64,000 bases of DNA from JAHEDH01 sp963745865 (lineage in GTDB: Bacteria > Actinomycetota > Acidimicrobiia > Spongiisociales > ZC4RG35). A model generated the notes under the pieces. The model was not told the origin of the DNA. It searched no databases and saw nothing but the letters and a program-made list of their open reading frames with translations. The DNA lies in the NCBI GenBank assembly GCA_963745865.1, contig CAVUYZ010000002.1:437991-501990 (forward strand), written 5' to 3'. Numbering within the stretch: position 1 is the stretch's first letter; every line of letters begins with the position of its first letter. Positions 36,931 through 45,578 of this stretch are shown here, one piece after another. Both the position numbers and the translations under genes were made by a program.

Positions 36931-37052
36931 GTTTGTCCCCCTTGGGGGACGGCGTTCGCCTTGCGAAGCCTGGGGGGATTGCGAGAGATCAACCATTGTT
37001 TGTCCCCCCTTGGGGGGACGGCGTTCGCCTGCGAACGCAGGGGGGATTCGCG
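36931..37052. repeat. Two copies of the GTTTGTCCC palindromic repeat
   Basis: Copies at about 36931-36983 and 36996-37052 each have TGTTTGTCC, a C-run/G-run hairpin (TCCCCCTTGGGGGA), GTTCGCC, then GCGAA(C) and a G-run (GGGGGGATT). In the second copy GTTCGC-CT-GCGAAC is a perfect palindrome. The unit is shared with four or more copies at 41371-41650. They lie between trpE and ygfZ. Confidence 0.8.
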
Positions 37053-37077
37053 AAGTCTCGAGAAGGCGATCCCTCCG

Positions 37078-38172
37078 ATGCTGAGAGATTCCTACGGCGA
37101 TGTGACCGGCGAATACCGGGCGCTGCGCAACTCGGCCGCTTCGGTTGCCGGGACCCATGACCTGGTCTGGGTCGAGGGACCGGATGCTGCGACCTTCCTC
37201 CAGGGGATTCTCAGCCAGGACATCGATGCGATGGTCCCCGGTGAGGTCGGCCGCACCTTCCTCCTGAATCCGCAAGGCAAGCTGACCGCGATCTTGTGGG
37301 CGCTGCGAGGTCCTGATCGCGTCGGCCTGATCTGCGACGCCGGCCTGGGTGAGACCGTCGCCGAGAGACTCAACTACTACCGGATCCGCGTCAAAGCCGA
37401 GGTTCGCGTCGACGATCGACCGGTGTGGTCGCTGATCGGCCCCGAGGCGAGGACAATCCTCGAGGTCGCCGACCGGTGGGGTGATTCCGACGGTGCGACC
37501 ATCGTCCCGGCCCCGCTCCGGGGGCTGGATCGGGTGATCGTCGCCGGCGACCCGGCCATGTCGGATCAACCGCAGGCCGGCTCGATCGCTGCCACCGCCG
37601 TCCGGGTCGAGGCGGGCGAACCGGTGATGGGTGTCGACGTGGACGAGAAGACGATCCCCCAGGAGACCGGCCTCGTCCCCGACGCCGTTTCTTTCACCAA
37701 GGGCTGTTATCTGGGTCAGGAGTTGGTCGCCAGGATCGATTCCCGTGGCCATGTCAACCGCCACCTGCGCGGCATCGTCATGACCAGCAACGTTCTCCCG
37801 CCGGAAGGCGCCGAGGTGTGGAACGACGACAAGCAACTCGGGGAGTTGACGTCCGTCACCGAGTCCCTCGGCGTGATGGCGCCGATCGCCCTCTCCCTCC
37901 TCCGCCGCGAAGCCGAACCCGGCGACCCCGTCGAAGTCCGCTGGCCCGACTCCACCACCCCCGCCATCGTCAAAGAATTGCCCTCTGATCTCGTGACCCG
38001 CGGCCCGTGCGTGATCGCTCGCTCGCTGCGCTCAATGAGTTGGCCTTTGGCCTCTGGCTCTTGGCTGTTGGCTCAGAGAAGCCAAGGGCCAGCAGCCAAG
38101 AGCCAAAAGCCGCGACGAAGTCGCCCCTTCTTTACATTTGGCGAACAATTCGCGGGGATGATGTGGTCGTGA
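37078..38172 (+). CDS. ygfZ: YgfZ/GcvT-like folate-binding protein with a repeat-derived tail
   Basis: This protein helps assemble or repair iron-sulfur proteins. The N-terminal GcvT-like domain (VEGPDAATFLQGILSQD) is followed by the diagnostic KGCYLGQELVARIDSRGH. The family-like part ends near residue 308. The last 55 residues come from a TTGGC-rich palindromic spacer and look unnatural, so the original stop was probably lost by repeat invasion or a frame error. The ATG at 37078 is used because upstream sequence is the GTTTGTCCC repeat. The stop overlaps the next gene's GTG. Confidence 0.85.
   Translation: MLRDSYGDVTGEYRALRNSAASVAGTHDLVWVEGPDAATFLQGILSQDIDAMVPGEVGRTFLLNPQGKLTAILWALRGPDRVGLICDAGLGETVAERLNYYRIRVKAEVRVDDRPVWSLIGPEARTILEVADRWGDSDGATIVPAPLRGLDRVIVAGDPAMSDQPQAGSIAATAVRVEAGEPVMGVDVDEKTIPQETGLVPDAVSFTKGCYLGQELVARIDSRGHVNRHLRGIVMTSNVLPPEGAEVWNDDKQLGELTSVTESLGVMAPIALSLLRREAEPGDPVEVRWPDSTTPAIVKELPSDLVTRGPCVIARSLRSMSWPLASGSWLLAQRSQGPAAKSQKPRRSRPFFTFGEQFAGMMWS
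38040..38110. repeat. TTGGC-type palindromic spacer element
   Basis: Repeated TTGGCyNT units on one side face GCCAA units on the other. GGCTCTTGGCTG (38056-38067) pairs perfectly with CAGCCAAGAGCC (38093-38104), with a nested TTGGCT/AGCCAA. Related TTGGC/GCCAA tracts occur at 49146-49185. It is read as coding tail of ygfZ. Confidence 0.65.
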
Positions 38173-38834
38173 CGACGATTTTGTTGATCGAGGACGAGAC
38201 GGCAATTGCCGACATGCTGCGGGGGTTCTTCGAGCGTGACGGGTTCGTGTTCCATCATGCCGAGACCGGCGAGGACGGCCTGGACCGTCTCAGAGCGAGG
38301 CCGGTCGATGCGGTTCTGCTCGACCTGAACCTGCCGGGGATGGACGGTGTGGACGTGTGCAGAAAGATCCGCACGTTCTCTGACGTGCCCGTGATCATGC
38401 TGACTGCTCGCGACTCGGAGGTCGACAAGGTGGTCGGCCTGGAGATCGGTGCCGACGACTACGTCACCAAGCCCTTCTCGCCGCGTGAGCTTCTGGCACG
38501 GATCAAAGCGGTCTTGCGCCGGATGGAGGAACGTCGGCCGGAGCCGAGCATCGTGGAGATCGACGGGTTCGAAATCGATGCGGGCCGCCGTCAGGTCCGA
38601 CTGCCGGATGGCTCGACCGTCGAGCCGACCGCACGCGAGTTCGATCTGCTGCTGTATCTGGCCGAGAACCGTGGGCTCGCCCTGTCGCGTGCTCAGATCC
38701 TCGAAGCGGTCTGGGGATACGACTATTTCGGTGAGACCCGCACGGTCGACGTCCACGTCCGCCAGCTTCGGAAGAAACTCGACGGGATCCCGCTGGAGAC
38801 GGTGTGGGGCGTCGGATACCGGATCGGCTCGTGA
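38169..38834 (+). CDS. OmpR-family response regulator
   Basis: This protein of 221 residues has a receiver domain with the acidic pair in LIEDETA (residues 6-12), the phospho-acceptor Asp in VLLDLNLPGMDG (near 51) and the conserved Lys in YVTKPFSPREL. A winged-helix DNA-binding domain follows with PTAREFDLLLYLAEN and the TRTVDVHVRQLRKKL recognition region. The GTG start overlaps the ygfZ stop. It is coupled to the kinase after it by a GTGA overlap. The signal and targets are unknown; the fasciclin lipoprotein downstream is a candidate target. Confidence 0.93.
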   Translation: MTTILLIEDETAIADMLRGFFERDGFVFHHAETGEDGLDRLRARPVDAVLLDLNLPGMDGVDVCRKIRTFSDVPVIMLTARDSEVDKVVGLEIGADDYVTKPFSPRELLARIKAVLRRMEERRPEPSIVEIDGFEIDAGRRQVRLPDGSTVEPTAREFDLLLYLAENRGLALSRAQILEAVWGYDYFGETRTVDVHVRQLRKKLDGIPLETVWGVGYRIGS

Positions 38835-40217
38835 GACGACGGTTCTTCTGGTCGATGGTGGCGGTGTCTGGCATCACCCTCGCCCTGTTGGTGATCGTCG
38901 CTGCGGCAGCCGGCCAACGTGCTCAGCGGGCAGCCACCGAACGCACGCTGATCGCTGCGGTCGATGCGGTGTCGCGTGAGATCCAGTCGCTCCAGACCGA
39001 GGCCACAGATGTGAGGGCGTTGTCCGATGGTCCGGCGGTCAGAAGGATCCTGGAACAGGCGAGGCGCTCGACCGACAGCGAGATCGGCCTGGTCCTGCGG
39101 ACCCCGCGAGCGACACGGGTCCTGACCCCGTTCATCGAAGATCTCGGCATCGACCTCGCCCTCGAGGCGGACGGCCCGCGCGTCGTTCCCACCGATCGCG
39201 GTGCCGCTGCGGTCGGCTCGGTGCAGCTCAGCGCACTTCCCAACACTGACGTCCTGGTCATCGCCGCCCGTTCCACTCCCGTGGTCGACTGGTCGCCGCA
39301 GGTGCGGCTGATTCTCGCCGGAGTGGCCGTGGCGGCGGCGATCGCCGCGATCGCAGCCAGGCTGTTGTCCGGATGGGTGGCACGGCGGATGGCGCCGCTG
39401 TCTGCGGGTGCCAAGGCGTTGAGTGAGGGCGACCTCTCCGCCCGGGTTCAGATCGACAGCGATGACGAAGTGGGGGAGGTCTCGGCGTCGTTCAATCAGA
39501 TGGCTGCGGCGCTGGAGGGGTCGCGAGAGCGCGAACGCCAGTTCCTGCTGGCGGTGGGGCACGACTTGCGGACGCCGCTCACGACCATCGCCGGGTACGC
39601 CGAAGCGCTGGAGGAGGGGATCGATGACCCCGCCGAGATCGAGCGGATCGCCTCGGTTCTCTCGATCGAGAATCGGCGGCTCAGCCGGCTCATCGAAGAC
39701 GTGACGTTGCTCGCCAGGTTGGAGAGCAGCGAGTTCGGTGTTCGGCCCGAGCCGGTCGATGTCTCCGCTCACGTTGCCGGCGTGGCGGATGGATACCGCG
39801 AGCGAGCCGACGCCTCGCGAGTCGGGTCTCGAGGTGCTGGCCGAGTCGACGGGGATCCGGGCTGTCGATCCCGATCGGATCGGCCAGTTGCTGTCGAACC
39901 TCATCGAGAACGCCCTCCGGTACACCCCCGAACTGGGGCGTATCGAGGTGGGCGTGCGACCCGACGGCGCCCACGTCGTGATCTCCGTCAGTGATACCGG
40001 GGTCGGGATCGAGTCCGAGGATCTGCCGCACATCTTCGACCGCTTCTATGTGGCGAGGAAGTACCGAGGAGTCAGACCCGAGGGCTCGGGTCTCGGGCTG
40101 TCGATCGTGGAGCGGATCACCACGACGATGGGTGGAACGGTGGAGGCAACCTCCGAGCCCGGCACCGGGACGACGTTCACGGTCCGCATTCCCGCTCCGT
40201 TGGTGGCCGGCGGCTGA
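38831..40217 (+). CDS. Sensor histidine kinase (frame disrupted)
   Basis: Corrected length is 461 residues. A first membrane helix (about 9-27), an extracytoplasmic sensor region to about 155, a second helix, a HAMP segment, and the HisKA domain with VGHDLRTPL (His near residue 244) follow in order. After a one-base insertion near 39812 the other frame gives the ATPase domain: LLSNLIENALRYTP (N box), DTGVGIESEDLPHIFDRFY (G1/F) and GSGLGLSIV (G2). It pairs with the preceding OmpR-type regulator. Confidence 0.88.
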
Positions 40218-40302
40218 CACCGTCATCCGGTTTCGCGGTTCGCTCCGTATGTCACACGAATGCCCGGGGACGATTCCGGCATTCACCGACCAAGGAGAAT
40301 CC

Positions 40303-41307
40303 ATGAAAACGAAGATGATCGCTCTTCTCGCCGTGTTGGCGTTGGTGGTTGCCGCATGTGGCACCGACGACGCCGACTCCGAGACGACCACCACCACCAC
40401 CTCAGCGGCCACTGAGGGCGAGAACGAGCAGATGGAGTCGAACACCATCGTGGACATCGCTGCTGGCGATGCCATGTTCTCGACGCTCGTCACCGCCGTC
40501 ACCGAAGCAGGTCTCGTCGAGACCCTGTCCGGAGAGGGCCCGTTCACCGTCTTCGCTCCGACCGACGATGCCTTCGCAGCGCTCCCAGAGGGACTGCTCG
40601 ACACGGTGCTCGCCGACCAGGAACTGTTGACCACCATCCTCACCTACCACGTCGTGTCCGGGTCCGTCCTGGCCGCTGATGTCGTCACACTCGATTCCGC
40701 TACCACTCTGCAGGGTGAAGACGTCCAGATCACGGTCGAGGGTGATGCTGTGATGGTGAACGACGCAAACGTCGTCGCTACCGACATCGAGGCATCGAAT
40801 GGTGTCATCCACGTGATCGACTCCGTCCTCCTGCCTCCGAGCGTCGTCGAGATGCTCGCCGCCGATGACATGGGCGACGAGGAGATGGCTGCCGACGCCA
40901 TGAACATCATCGAGACCGCCGAAGCGGCCGGTGACTTCACCACGCTGCTCACCGCTGTCGAGGTTGCCGGGTTGACCGACACGCTCGCCACCGACGGTCC
41001 GTTCACGCTGTTCGCCCCGACCGATGCGGCATTCGCTGCGGTCGACGAGGACACGCTCAACGGGCTGCTCGCAGATCCCGAGGCACTGGCGCAGGTGCTC
41101 CTCTATCACGTGGTCGATGGCGAGGTCTACGCCTCCGACGTCGTGACGCTGGAGTCCGCCGCCACGCTCCAGGGCTCTGATGTCGAGATCACCGTCGACG
41201 GGGACACCGTCATGATCAACGGTGCGACTGTCGTCATCACCGACATCATGACCTCCAACGGCGTCATCCACGTGATCGACGCAGTGCTGCTTCCTCCCAG
41301 CAACTGA
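40303..41307 (+). CDS. Lipoprotein with two fasciclin domains
   Basis: This protein of 334 residues has a lipoprotein signal peptide with lipobox VAAC (Cys20), an acidic Thr-rich linker with a run of six Thr, then two fasciclin (FAS1) domains at about 48-185 and 205-334. Each contains the GPFTVFAPTDDAFAALP-type H1 box and the YHVVSG/YHVVDG plus NGVIHVIDSVLLPP H2 box. FAS1 domains mediate adhesion or ligand binding at the surface. The two domains are close duplicates. AAGGAG precedes the ATG. The upstream two-component system may control it. Confidence 0.93.
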   Translation: MKTKMIALLAVLALVVAACGTDDADSETTTTTTSAATEGENEQMESNTIVDIAAGDAMFSTLVTAVTEAGLVETLSGEGPFTVFAPTDDAFAALPEGLLDTVLADQELLTTILTYHVVSGSVLAADVVTLDSATTLQGEDVQITVEGDAVMVNDANVVATDIEASNGVIHVIDSVLLPPSVVEMLAADDMGDEEMAADAMNIIETAEAAGDFTTLLTAVEVAGLTDTLATDGPFTLFAPTDAAFAAVDEDTLNGLLADPEALAQVLLYHVVDGEVYASDVVTLESAATLQGSDVEITVDGDTVMINGATVVITDIMTSNGVIHVIDAVLLPPSN

Positions 41308-41323
41308 CCCGATCGCGACCCAC

Positions 41324-41354
41324 GAAAGGGCGGCCCAGCCCGGGCCGCCCTTTC
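41324..41354 (+). terminator. Strong hairpin terminator after the fasciclin gene
   Basis: GAAAGGGCGGCCC at 41324-41336 pairs perfectly with GGGCCGCCCTTTC at 41342-41354 around a five-base loop, 17 bases after the stop. A short T-run is part of the stem end. Confidence 0.8.
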
Positions 41355-41370
41355 ACGCGCCCGTTCGTCG

Positions 41371-41650
41371 GAATCCCCCTTGCCGTGCTGGCGCACGCCT
41401 GTTCCCCCGAGGGGGAACAAACAGATACCGCATTGTTTGTCCCGCCTCCCTTGGCGTGTTCGTTCGTTGTTTGTCCCTCCGGAGGGGGGACGGGGTTCGT
41501 CTCTGCGAACCCAGGGGGGCGTTGTTGAGAACGAATCCCCCTTGGCGTGCTGGCGCACGCCTGTTCCCCCCGGGGGAACAAACAATCACACCTGTTTGTC
41601 CCTCCGGAGGGGGGACGGGGTTCGTCTTACGAACCCAGGGGGGCGTTGTG
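41371..41650. repeat. Cluster of four or more GTTTGTCCC palindromic repeats in both orientations
   Basis: This stretch between fasciclin and trpC holds no gene. Copies lie at about 41371-41423 (minus), 41434-41465 (partial), 41467-41525 (plus), 41533-41584 (minus) and 41592-41650 (plus). The plus copies share GTTTGTCCCTCCGGAGG, GGGGACGGGGTTCG and CGAACCCAGGGGGG. The minus copies share GAATCCCCCTTG, GTGCTGGCGCACGCC and GTTCCCCC with GGGGGAACAAAC. Each copy can form G/C-rich hairpins. The alternating orientation resembles REP/BIME-type elements. Confidence 0.82.
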
Positions 41651-41688
41651 GGGCCCGGGGTGCATTCCGCAGAGGGTGGGGGGAGTCC

Positions 41689-41694
41689 TACCAT
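41689..41694 (+). promoter_or_regulatory. -10 box of a probable leaderless promoter (trpC)
   Basis: TACCAT is followed by TCCGGGG and the trpC ATG at 41702, a seven-base spacing. Confidence 0.45.
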
Positions 41695-41701
41695 TCCGGG
41701 G

Positions 41702-42469
41702 ATGCTGGACCAGATCGTTGCGGATACGCAGGTGCGCCTCGAGACGCTGCGTTCGGACGCGTCCGGGATTCGCCGAAATGCGCTTGGTTCGGAACTGGCT
41801 CCCAGCCTTCTCGAGGCGCTGTCGGCGCCCGGACTGTCGGTCATCGCAGAGGTGAAGCGACGCTCGCCGAGTCGGGGCGATCTCGCTCCAGAACTCGACC
41901 CGTCGCTCCAGTCCAAGCGATACGTCGAGGGCGGTGCCGCTGCCATCTCCGTCCTCACCGAGCCAGTGCACTTCCACGGATCGAACTCCGATCTCACATC
42001 GGTCCGCCGAGCGGTCGATGTCCCGGTCCTGCGAAAAGACTTCACACTCGACCCGCTCCAGATCTGGGAGGCCCGCGCGATCGGAGCCTCGGCGGTCCTC
42101 CTCATCGCGGCGATCCTCGACGACCAGACGATGAACACCCTGCTGATGACTGCGGTCGAGGCCGGACTCGACGCCGTCGTCGAGGTGCATTCGGTCGACG
42201 AGGCCGAGCGGGTGCTCGCACTGAACCCGACGATCGTCGGCGTGAACAACCGCGACCTGTCGACCTTCGACGTCGACCTGGCCACCGCTGAGAAGATCGC
42301 CCCGATGCTCATCGATGTGCCTGTCACGATCGGCGAGTCCGGGATCCACTCGGCCGAGGACGCTCACCGCATGTTCGAGGCGGGATACGACGCGGTGCTG
42401 GTCGGGGAGTCGCTGGTGCGATCCGACGATCCGGCAGAACTCATTCGAGCGTTCCGGGGTGCGTCGTGA
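41702..42469 (+). CDS. trpC: Indole-3-glycerol phosphate synthase
   Basis: This TIM-barrel enzyme of 255 residues closes the indole ring in tryptophan synthesis. The motif VIAEVKRRSPSRGDL carries the substrate-binding and catalytic lysine, with further family motifs VLRKDFTLDP, IVGVNNRDLSTF and IGESGI. It overlaps trpF by four bases, and trpC-F-B-A form one operon. Confidence 0.96.
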   Translation: MLDQIVADTQVRLETLRSDASGIRRNALGSELAPSLLEALSAPGLSVIAEVKRRSPSRGDLAPELDPSLQSKRYVEGGAAAISVLTEPVHFHGSNSDLTSVRRAVDVPVLRKDFTLDPLQIWEARAIGASAVLLIAAILDDQTMNTLLMTAVEAGLDAVVEVHSVDEAERVLALNPTIVGVNNRDLSTFDVDLATAEKIAPMLIDVPVTIGESGIHSAEDAHRMFEAGYDAVLVGESLVRSDDPAELIRAFRGAS

Positions 42470-43072
42470 CCTGGGTCAAGATCTGTGGATTGTCGAAGGC
42501 TCGCGATATCAGAGCGGCCGAGGATGCGGGCGCCGACGCTGTCGGCCTGGTGCTCGTGCCCGAGTCGCCGCGGGTGGTGTCGGCGGATCAGGCTGCCGCG
42601 CTGGCGTCGGCGGCCACTGTCGAGACCTTTCTCCTGTTGCGGGACACCACTCCGTCGGAGATGCTGGATCTGGCGTCCTTCATCGGGGTGACCGGGATCC
42701 AGCCCTATGGCGATGGCGTCGACGAGGTCATCGATGCGGCGCTGCGGGCGGGACTCCAGGTGCTGTATCCGATTCCATATCGGCGCCGATCCAGTCACGC
42801 TCATGGACGTCCGTGATGGCGTCATGCCGATCCTGGACACGGCTGATCCCGACCGGGCCGGGGGAACGGGGAAGCGGTTCGATGCCACGCTGGTCGATAC
42901 GGCAGGCCGGGATTGGGTCCTGGCGGGAGGTCTTCGGCCGTCCACCGTCGCCGACGCCGTGGCGTCAGCCAAACCATGGGGCGTCGACGTGTCGAGCGGA
43001 GTCGAGTCGAGTCCGGGCGTGAAGGACCCAGCACTGATCACACGATTCATCGAGGAGGCGAAGAGCGCATGA
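42466..43072 (+). CDS. trpF: Phosphoribosylanthranilate isomerase (frame disrupted)
   Basis: Corrected length is 201 residues, normal for the family. The first frame has VKICGLSKARD with the catalytic Cys. A one-base insertion near 42775 breaks it after LQVLYPI. The second frame continues with IGADPVTLMDVRDG, GGTGKRFDATLVD, LAGGLRP and GVDVSSGVESSPGVKD, which complete the TIM barrel and phosphate site. The GTG start overlaps trpC and the stop overlaps trpB, so the operon layout is intact despite the break. Confidence 0.88.
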
Positions 43073-44253
43073 GCATCCGATTGGAGCGACCCGACGCACA
43101 GGGGAGGTTCGGGGAGTTCGGCGGCCGGTTCGCCCCCGAGACGCTGATGCCCGCCCTGGAGGAAACCGAGGCCGCATTCGACGAGGCCTGGGCGGACCCG
43201 GCATTCACCGACGAGTTCCACCGGATCCTCCGTGAGTTCGTCGGCCGACCGACGCCGGTCCATGCCGCACCTCGCATGTCGGAGGAGATCGGCGTCGAGG
43301 TGATCCTCAAACGCGAGGACCTCGCCCACACCGGTGCCCACAAGATCAACAACGCCATCGGTCAGGGACTGCTGGCGAAGCGCATGGGCAAGTCGAAGAT
43401 CATCGCCGAGACGGGAGCGGGTCAGCACGGGGTCGCAACCGCAACGGCTGCTGCGTTCCTGGGACTCGAGTGCAAGGTCTACATGGGTGCAGTCGACATC
43501 GAGCGTCAGGCGCTCAACGTCCTGAGGATGGAGATCCTCGGAACCGAGGTCATTCCGGTGACGAGCGGAGCCGGGACGCTCAAGGACGCCGTCTCCGAGG
43601 CGATGCGCGCCTGGGTCACGACCGTCGACGACAGCCATTACATCATCGGCTCGGTGGTGGGGCCTCATCCGTTCCCGTACATGGTGCGCGAGTTCCAGAA
43701 GGTGATCGGTGAGGAGATCCTCAGCCAGATGGAGGGCAACCTGCCCGATGTCGCGGTCGCCTGTGTGGGCGGCGGGTCGAATGCGATGGGGATGTTCTTC
43801 CCGCTGGCCGGTACCGGCGTCGACCTCGTTGGCGTCGAGGCGGCCGGCGAAGGCATCGAGACGGGGAGGCACGGCGCATCGATCACTGCCGGTGTGCCAG
43901 GCGTTCTGCACGGGACGCGGACGCTCATGCTCCAGGATGCCGACGGCCAGGTGCAGGAGGCACATTCCATCTCCGCAGGCCTCGACTACCCGGGTGTGGG
44001 GCCCGAACATGCCTACTTCGCGACCACCGGGCTCGCCCGATACGTGTCGGTCAGCGACGACGCCGCACTCGAGGGGGTTTATCTGCTGGCCCGAACCGAG
44101 GGCATCATCCCCGCCCTCGAATCTGCCCACGCCGCCATCTGGATCAAGCAGGCGGCCCCCGAGCTGGCCGGGAAGCGGGTGCTGTTGAACGTCTCGGGGC
44201 GGGGCGACAAGGACGTCGAACAGATCGGTCGTTTCCGGAAGGAGCGGTTCTGA
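43069..44253 (+). CDS. trpB: Tryptophan synthase beta chain
   Basis: This PLP enzyme of 394 residues condenses indole and serine. The PLP Lys is in HTGAHKINNAIG, with family motifs AETGAGQHG and VGGGSNAMG (phosphate loop). It is the standard TrpB1 type that pairs with TrpA. The ATG overlaps the trpF stop, and the stop shares one base with the trpA start. Confidence 0.97.
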   Translation: MSIRLERPDAQGRFGEFGGRFAPETLMPALEETEAAFDEAWADPAFTDEFHRILREFVGRPTPVHAAPRMSEEIGVEVILKREDLAHTGAHKINNAIGQGLLAKRMGKSKIIAETGAGQHGVATATAAAFLGLECKVYMGAVDIERQALNVLRMEILGTEVIPVTSGAGTLKDAVSEAMRAWVTTVDDSHYIIGSVVGPHPFPYMVREFQKVIGEEILSQMEGNLPDVAVACVGGGSNAMGMFFPLAGTGVDLVGVEAAGEGIETGRHGASITAGVPGVLHGTRTLMLQDADGQVQEAHSISAGLDYPGVGPEHAYFATTGLARYVSVSDDAALEGVYLLARTEGIIPALESAHAAIWIKQAAPELAGKRVLLNVSGRGDKDVEQIGRFRKERF

Positions 44254-45053
44254 TGGGCCGCGATGCGATCCGGGCGATGTTCACCGACGCCAAGGCCGAG
44301 GGCCGGGCGGCGTTCCTTCCGTTCATGACGGCCGGCCTCCCCAACCCTGCAGAGTCGCCGTCGTTGTTCGCGGCGATGGCCGATGCGGGCGCCGACGGGT
44401 TCGAGGTTGGCATCCCCTACACCGATCCTCTGATGGACGGGCCGGTCATCCAGAAGGGCAGCGACACCGCGATCGCAGCCGGTGCCACGCTCGATGTCAG
44501 CCTCGGGATCCTCGGCACGGTGGCCGGCTCCGGACGGCCCACCCTGGCGATGACGTATGTGAATCCGGTGTTCCGGCGGGGCATCGACCGTTTCTGTGAG
44601 GATCTGGCCAACATCGGTGCTGACGGAATCATCGTTCCCGATCTACCGGTCGACGAGTCACTCCCGCTCCGGCGGGCCGCCGAGCGGTACGGGCTCGGTG
44701 TGGTGTTGTTCGTCGCGCCGACCTCGCATCCTGCGCGGATCGCCGCGGTGGCCGAGGCTGATCCTGTGTTCATCTACGCCGTCGCCGAGATGGGCGTGAC
44801 CGGAGAGCGGGCGGCGTCCGGCAACCACATGGAGGCGATCGCCGAGCGGGTCAGAGCCGTGACCGATGCGCCGATCGTCGCCGGGGTGGGTATCTCGAAT
44901 GCGGAGCAGGCAGCCGCAGCGGGGAAGATCGCAGACGGGGTGATCGTCGGCTCGGCGCTCGTCCGGCGGGTCCTCGACGCTCCGACTCCGGACGACGCCC
45001 GAACGTCGGTGGCTTCGTTGGTGGACGAGATCTCTCGAGCCCTCAGGCGCTGA
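44253..45053 (+). CDS. trpA: Tryptophan synthase alpha chain
   Basis: This TIM barrel of 266 residues cleaves indole-3-glycerol phosphate to indole. FLPFMTAGLPNP starts the barrel, with EVGIPYTDPLMDGPVIQ (catalytic Glu), VPDLPVDES (catalytic Asp region) and the glycine-rich phosphate site GVGISNAEQ. It is the last gene of the trpCFBA operon. No clear terminator hairpin with a T-run follows. Confidence 0.96.
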   Translation: MGRDAIRAMFTDAKAEGRAAFLPFMTAGLPNPAESPSLFAAMADAGADGFEVGIPYTDPLMDGPVIQKGSDTAIAAGATLDVSLGILGTVAGSGRPTLAMTYVNPVFRRGIDRFCEDLANIGADGIIVPDLPVDESLPLRRAAERYGLGVVLFVAPTSHPARIAAVAEADPVFIYAVAEMGVTGERAASGNHMEAIAERVRAVTDAPIVAGVGISNAEQAAAAGKIADGVIVGSALVRRVLDAPTPDDARTSVASLVDEISRALRR

Positions 45054-45375
45054 CCCGACTCCAACAGCTTGGGCGTCGACGCAGGTCGCGAATTCTCGAC
45101 GTCGCATTCGTGAAACGTCTGCGGGCGTCCTGATACCTCTTGATTGCAGCCGGGGTTGGATCCCCGACGAACGTCGGTCGAGAACCGCACGCTGCCGAGT
45201 GCCAATACGCAACGGTCACCGATGGTGTGACTGCTTTCCTCAGCCTGGGAGTGGGGGGAGTGGGGATGCGGCAGAGGAAATGTGTGCAGTCTCGGTGACC
45301 GTTGCTCCGCGCACAATACTGACTAGTTACTTCGGTTTGGTGGATTCCCGCGAATTCGCAGAAGAATTGATTCGT
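45054..45375. other. Non-coding gap between trpA and tRNA-Leu
   Basis: No convincing gene lies here. The notable structure is a perfect 14-bp inverted repeat: GCAACGGTCACCGA at 45209-45222 and TCGGTGACCGTTGC at 45292-45305, with a further GACTGC/GCAGTC match inside. GCGAATTCGC near 45350 is a small palindrome just downstream of the tRNA on its own strand. Confidence 0.5.
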
Positions 45376-45459
45376 ACCGGAGGTGGGACTCGAACCCACA
45401 AGCCCTCAGAGGACGCGAGATTTTGAGTCTCGTGCGTTTGCCAATTCCGCCACTCCGGC
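45376..45459 (-). tRNA. tRNA-Leu (anticodon CAA)
   Basis: An 84-base class II tRNA on the minus strand. The acceptor stem is GCCGGAG/CTCCGGT with a G-T first pair and discriminator A. The anticodon stem CGAGA/TCTCG holds loop CTCAAAA, giving anticodon CAA at plus positions 45425-45423, which reads UUG. A long variable arm (GTCCTCTGAGGGC region) and the T arm GTGGGTTCGAGTCCCAC are clear. The 3' CCA is not encoded. Confidence 0.95.
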
Positions 45460-45565
45460 TCGAAGAGAGCAGTCTACCCGCCGTGTCCGGAAGCGAGTCG
45501 TGGTCCGTTCGGCCGAGGCGATCCTGCGTCGGCGTCCCCCGATGTGTGGGTTGAGCGTCTGCGCG

Positions 45566-45571
45566 TATGCT
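45566..45571 (+). promoter_or_regulatory. -10 box of a probable leaderless promoter (small coiled-coil gene)
   Basis: TATGCT is followed by CTTGGCG and the ATG at 45579, again a seven-base spacing. Confidence 0.5.
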
Positions 45572-45578
45572 CTTGGCG

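Noticed and set aside
41371..41650. CRISPR array between the fasciclin gene and trpC
   Set aside because: Units alternate in orientation, vary in length and have no equal-length unique spacers; no cas genes are nearby.
45199..45426. Short plus-strand ORF across the trpA-tRNA gap
   Set aside because: It runs into the tRNA gene on the other strand and lacks codon bias.
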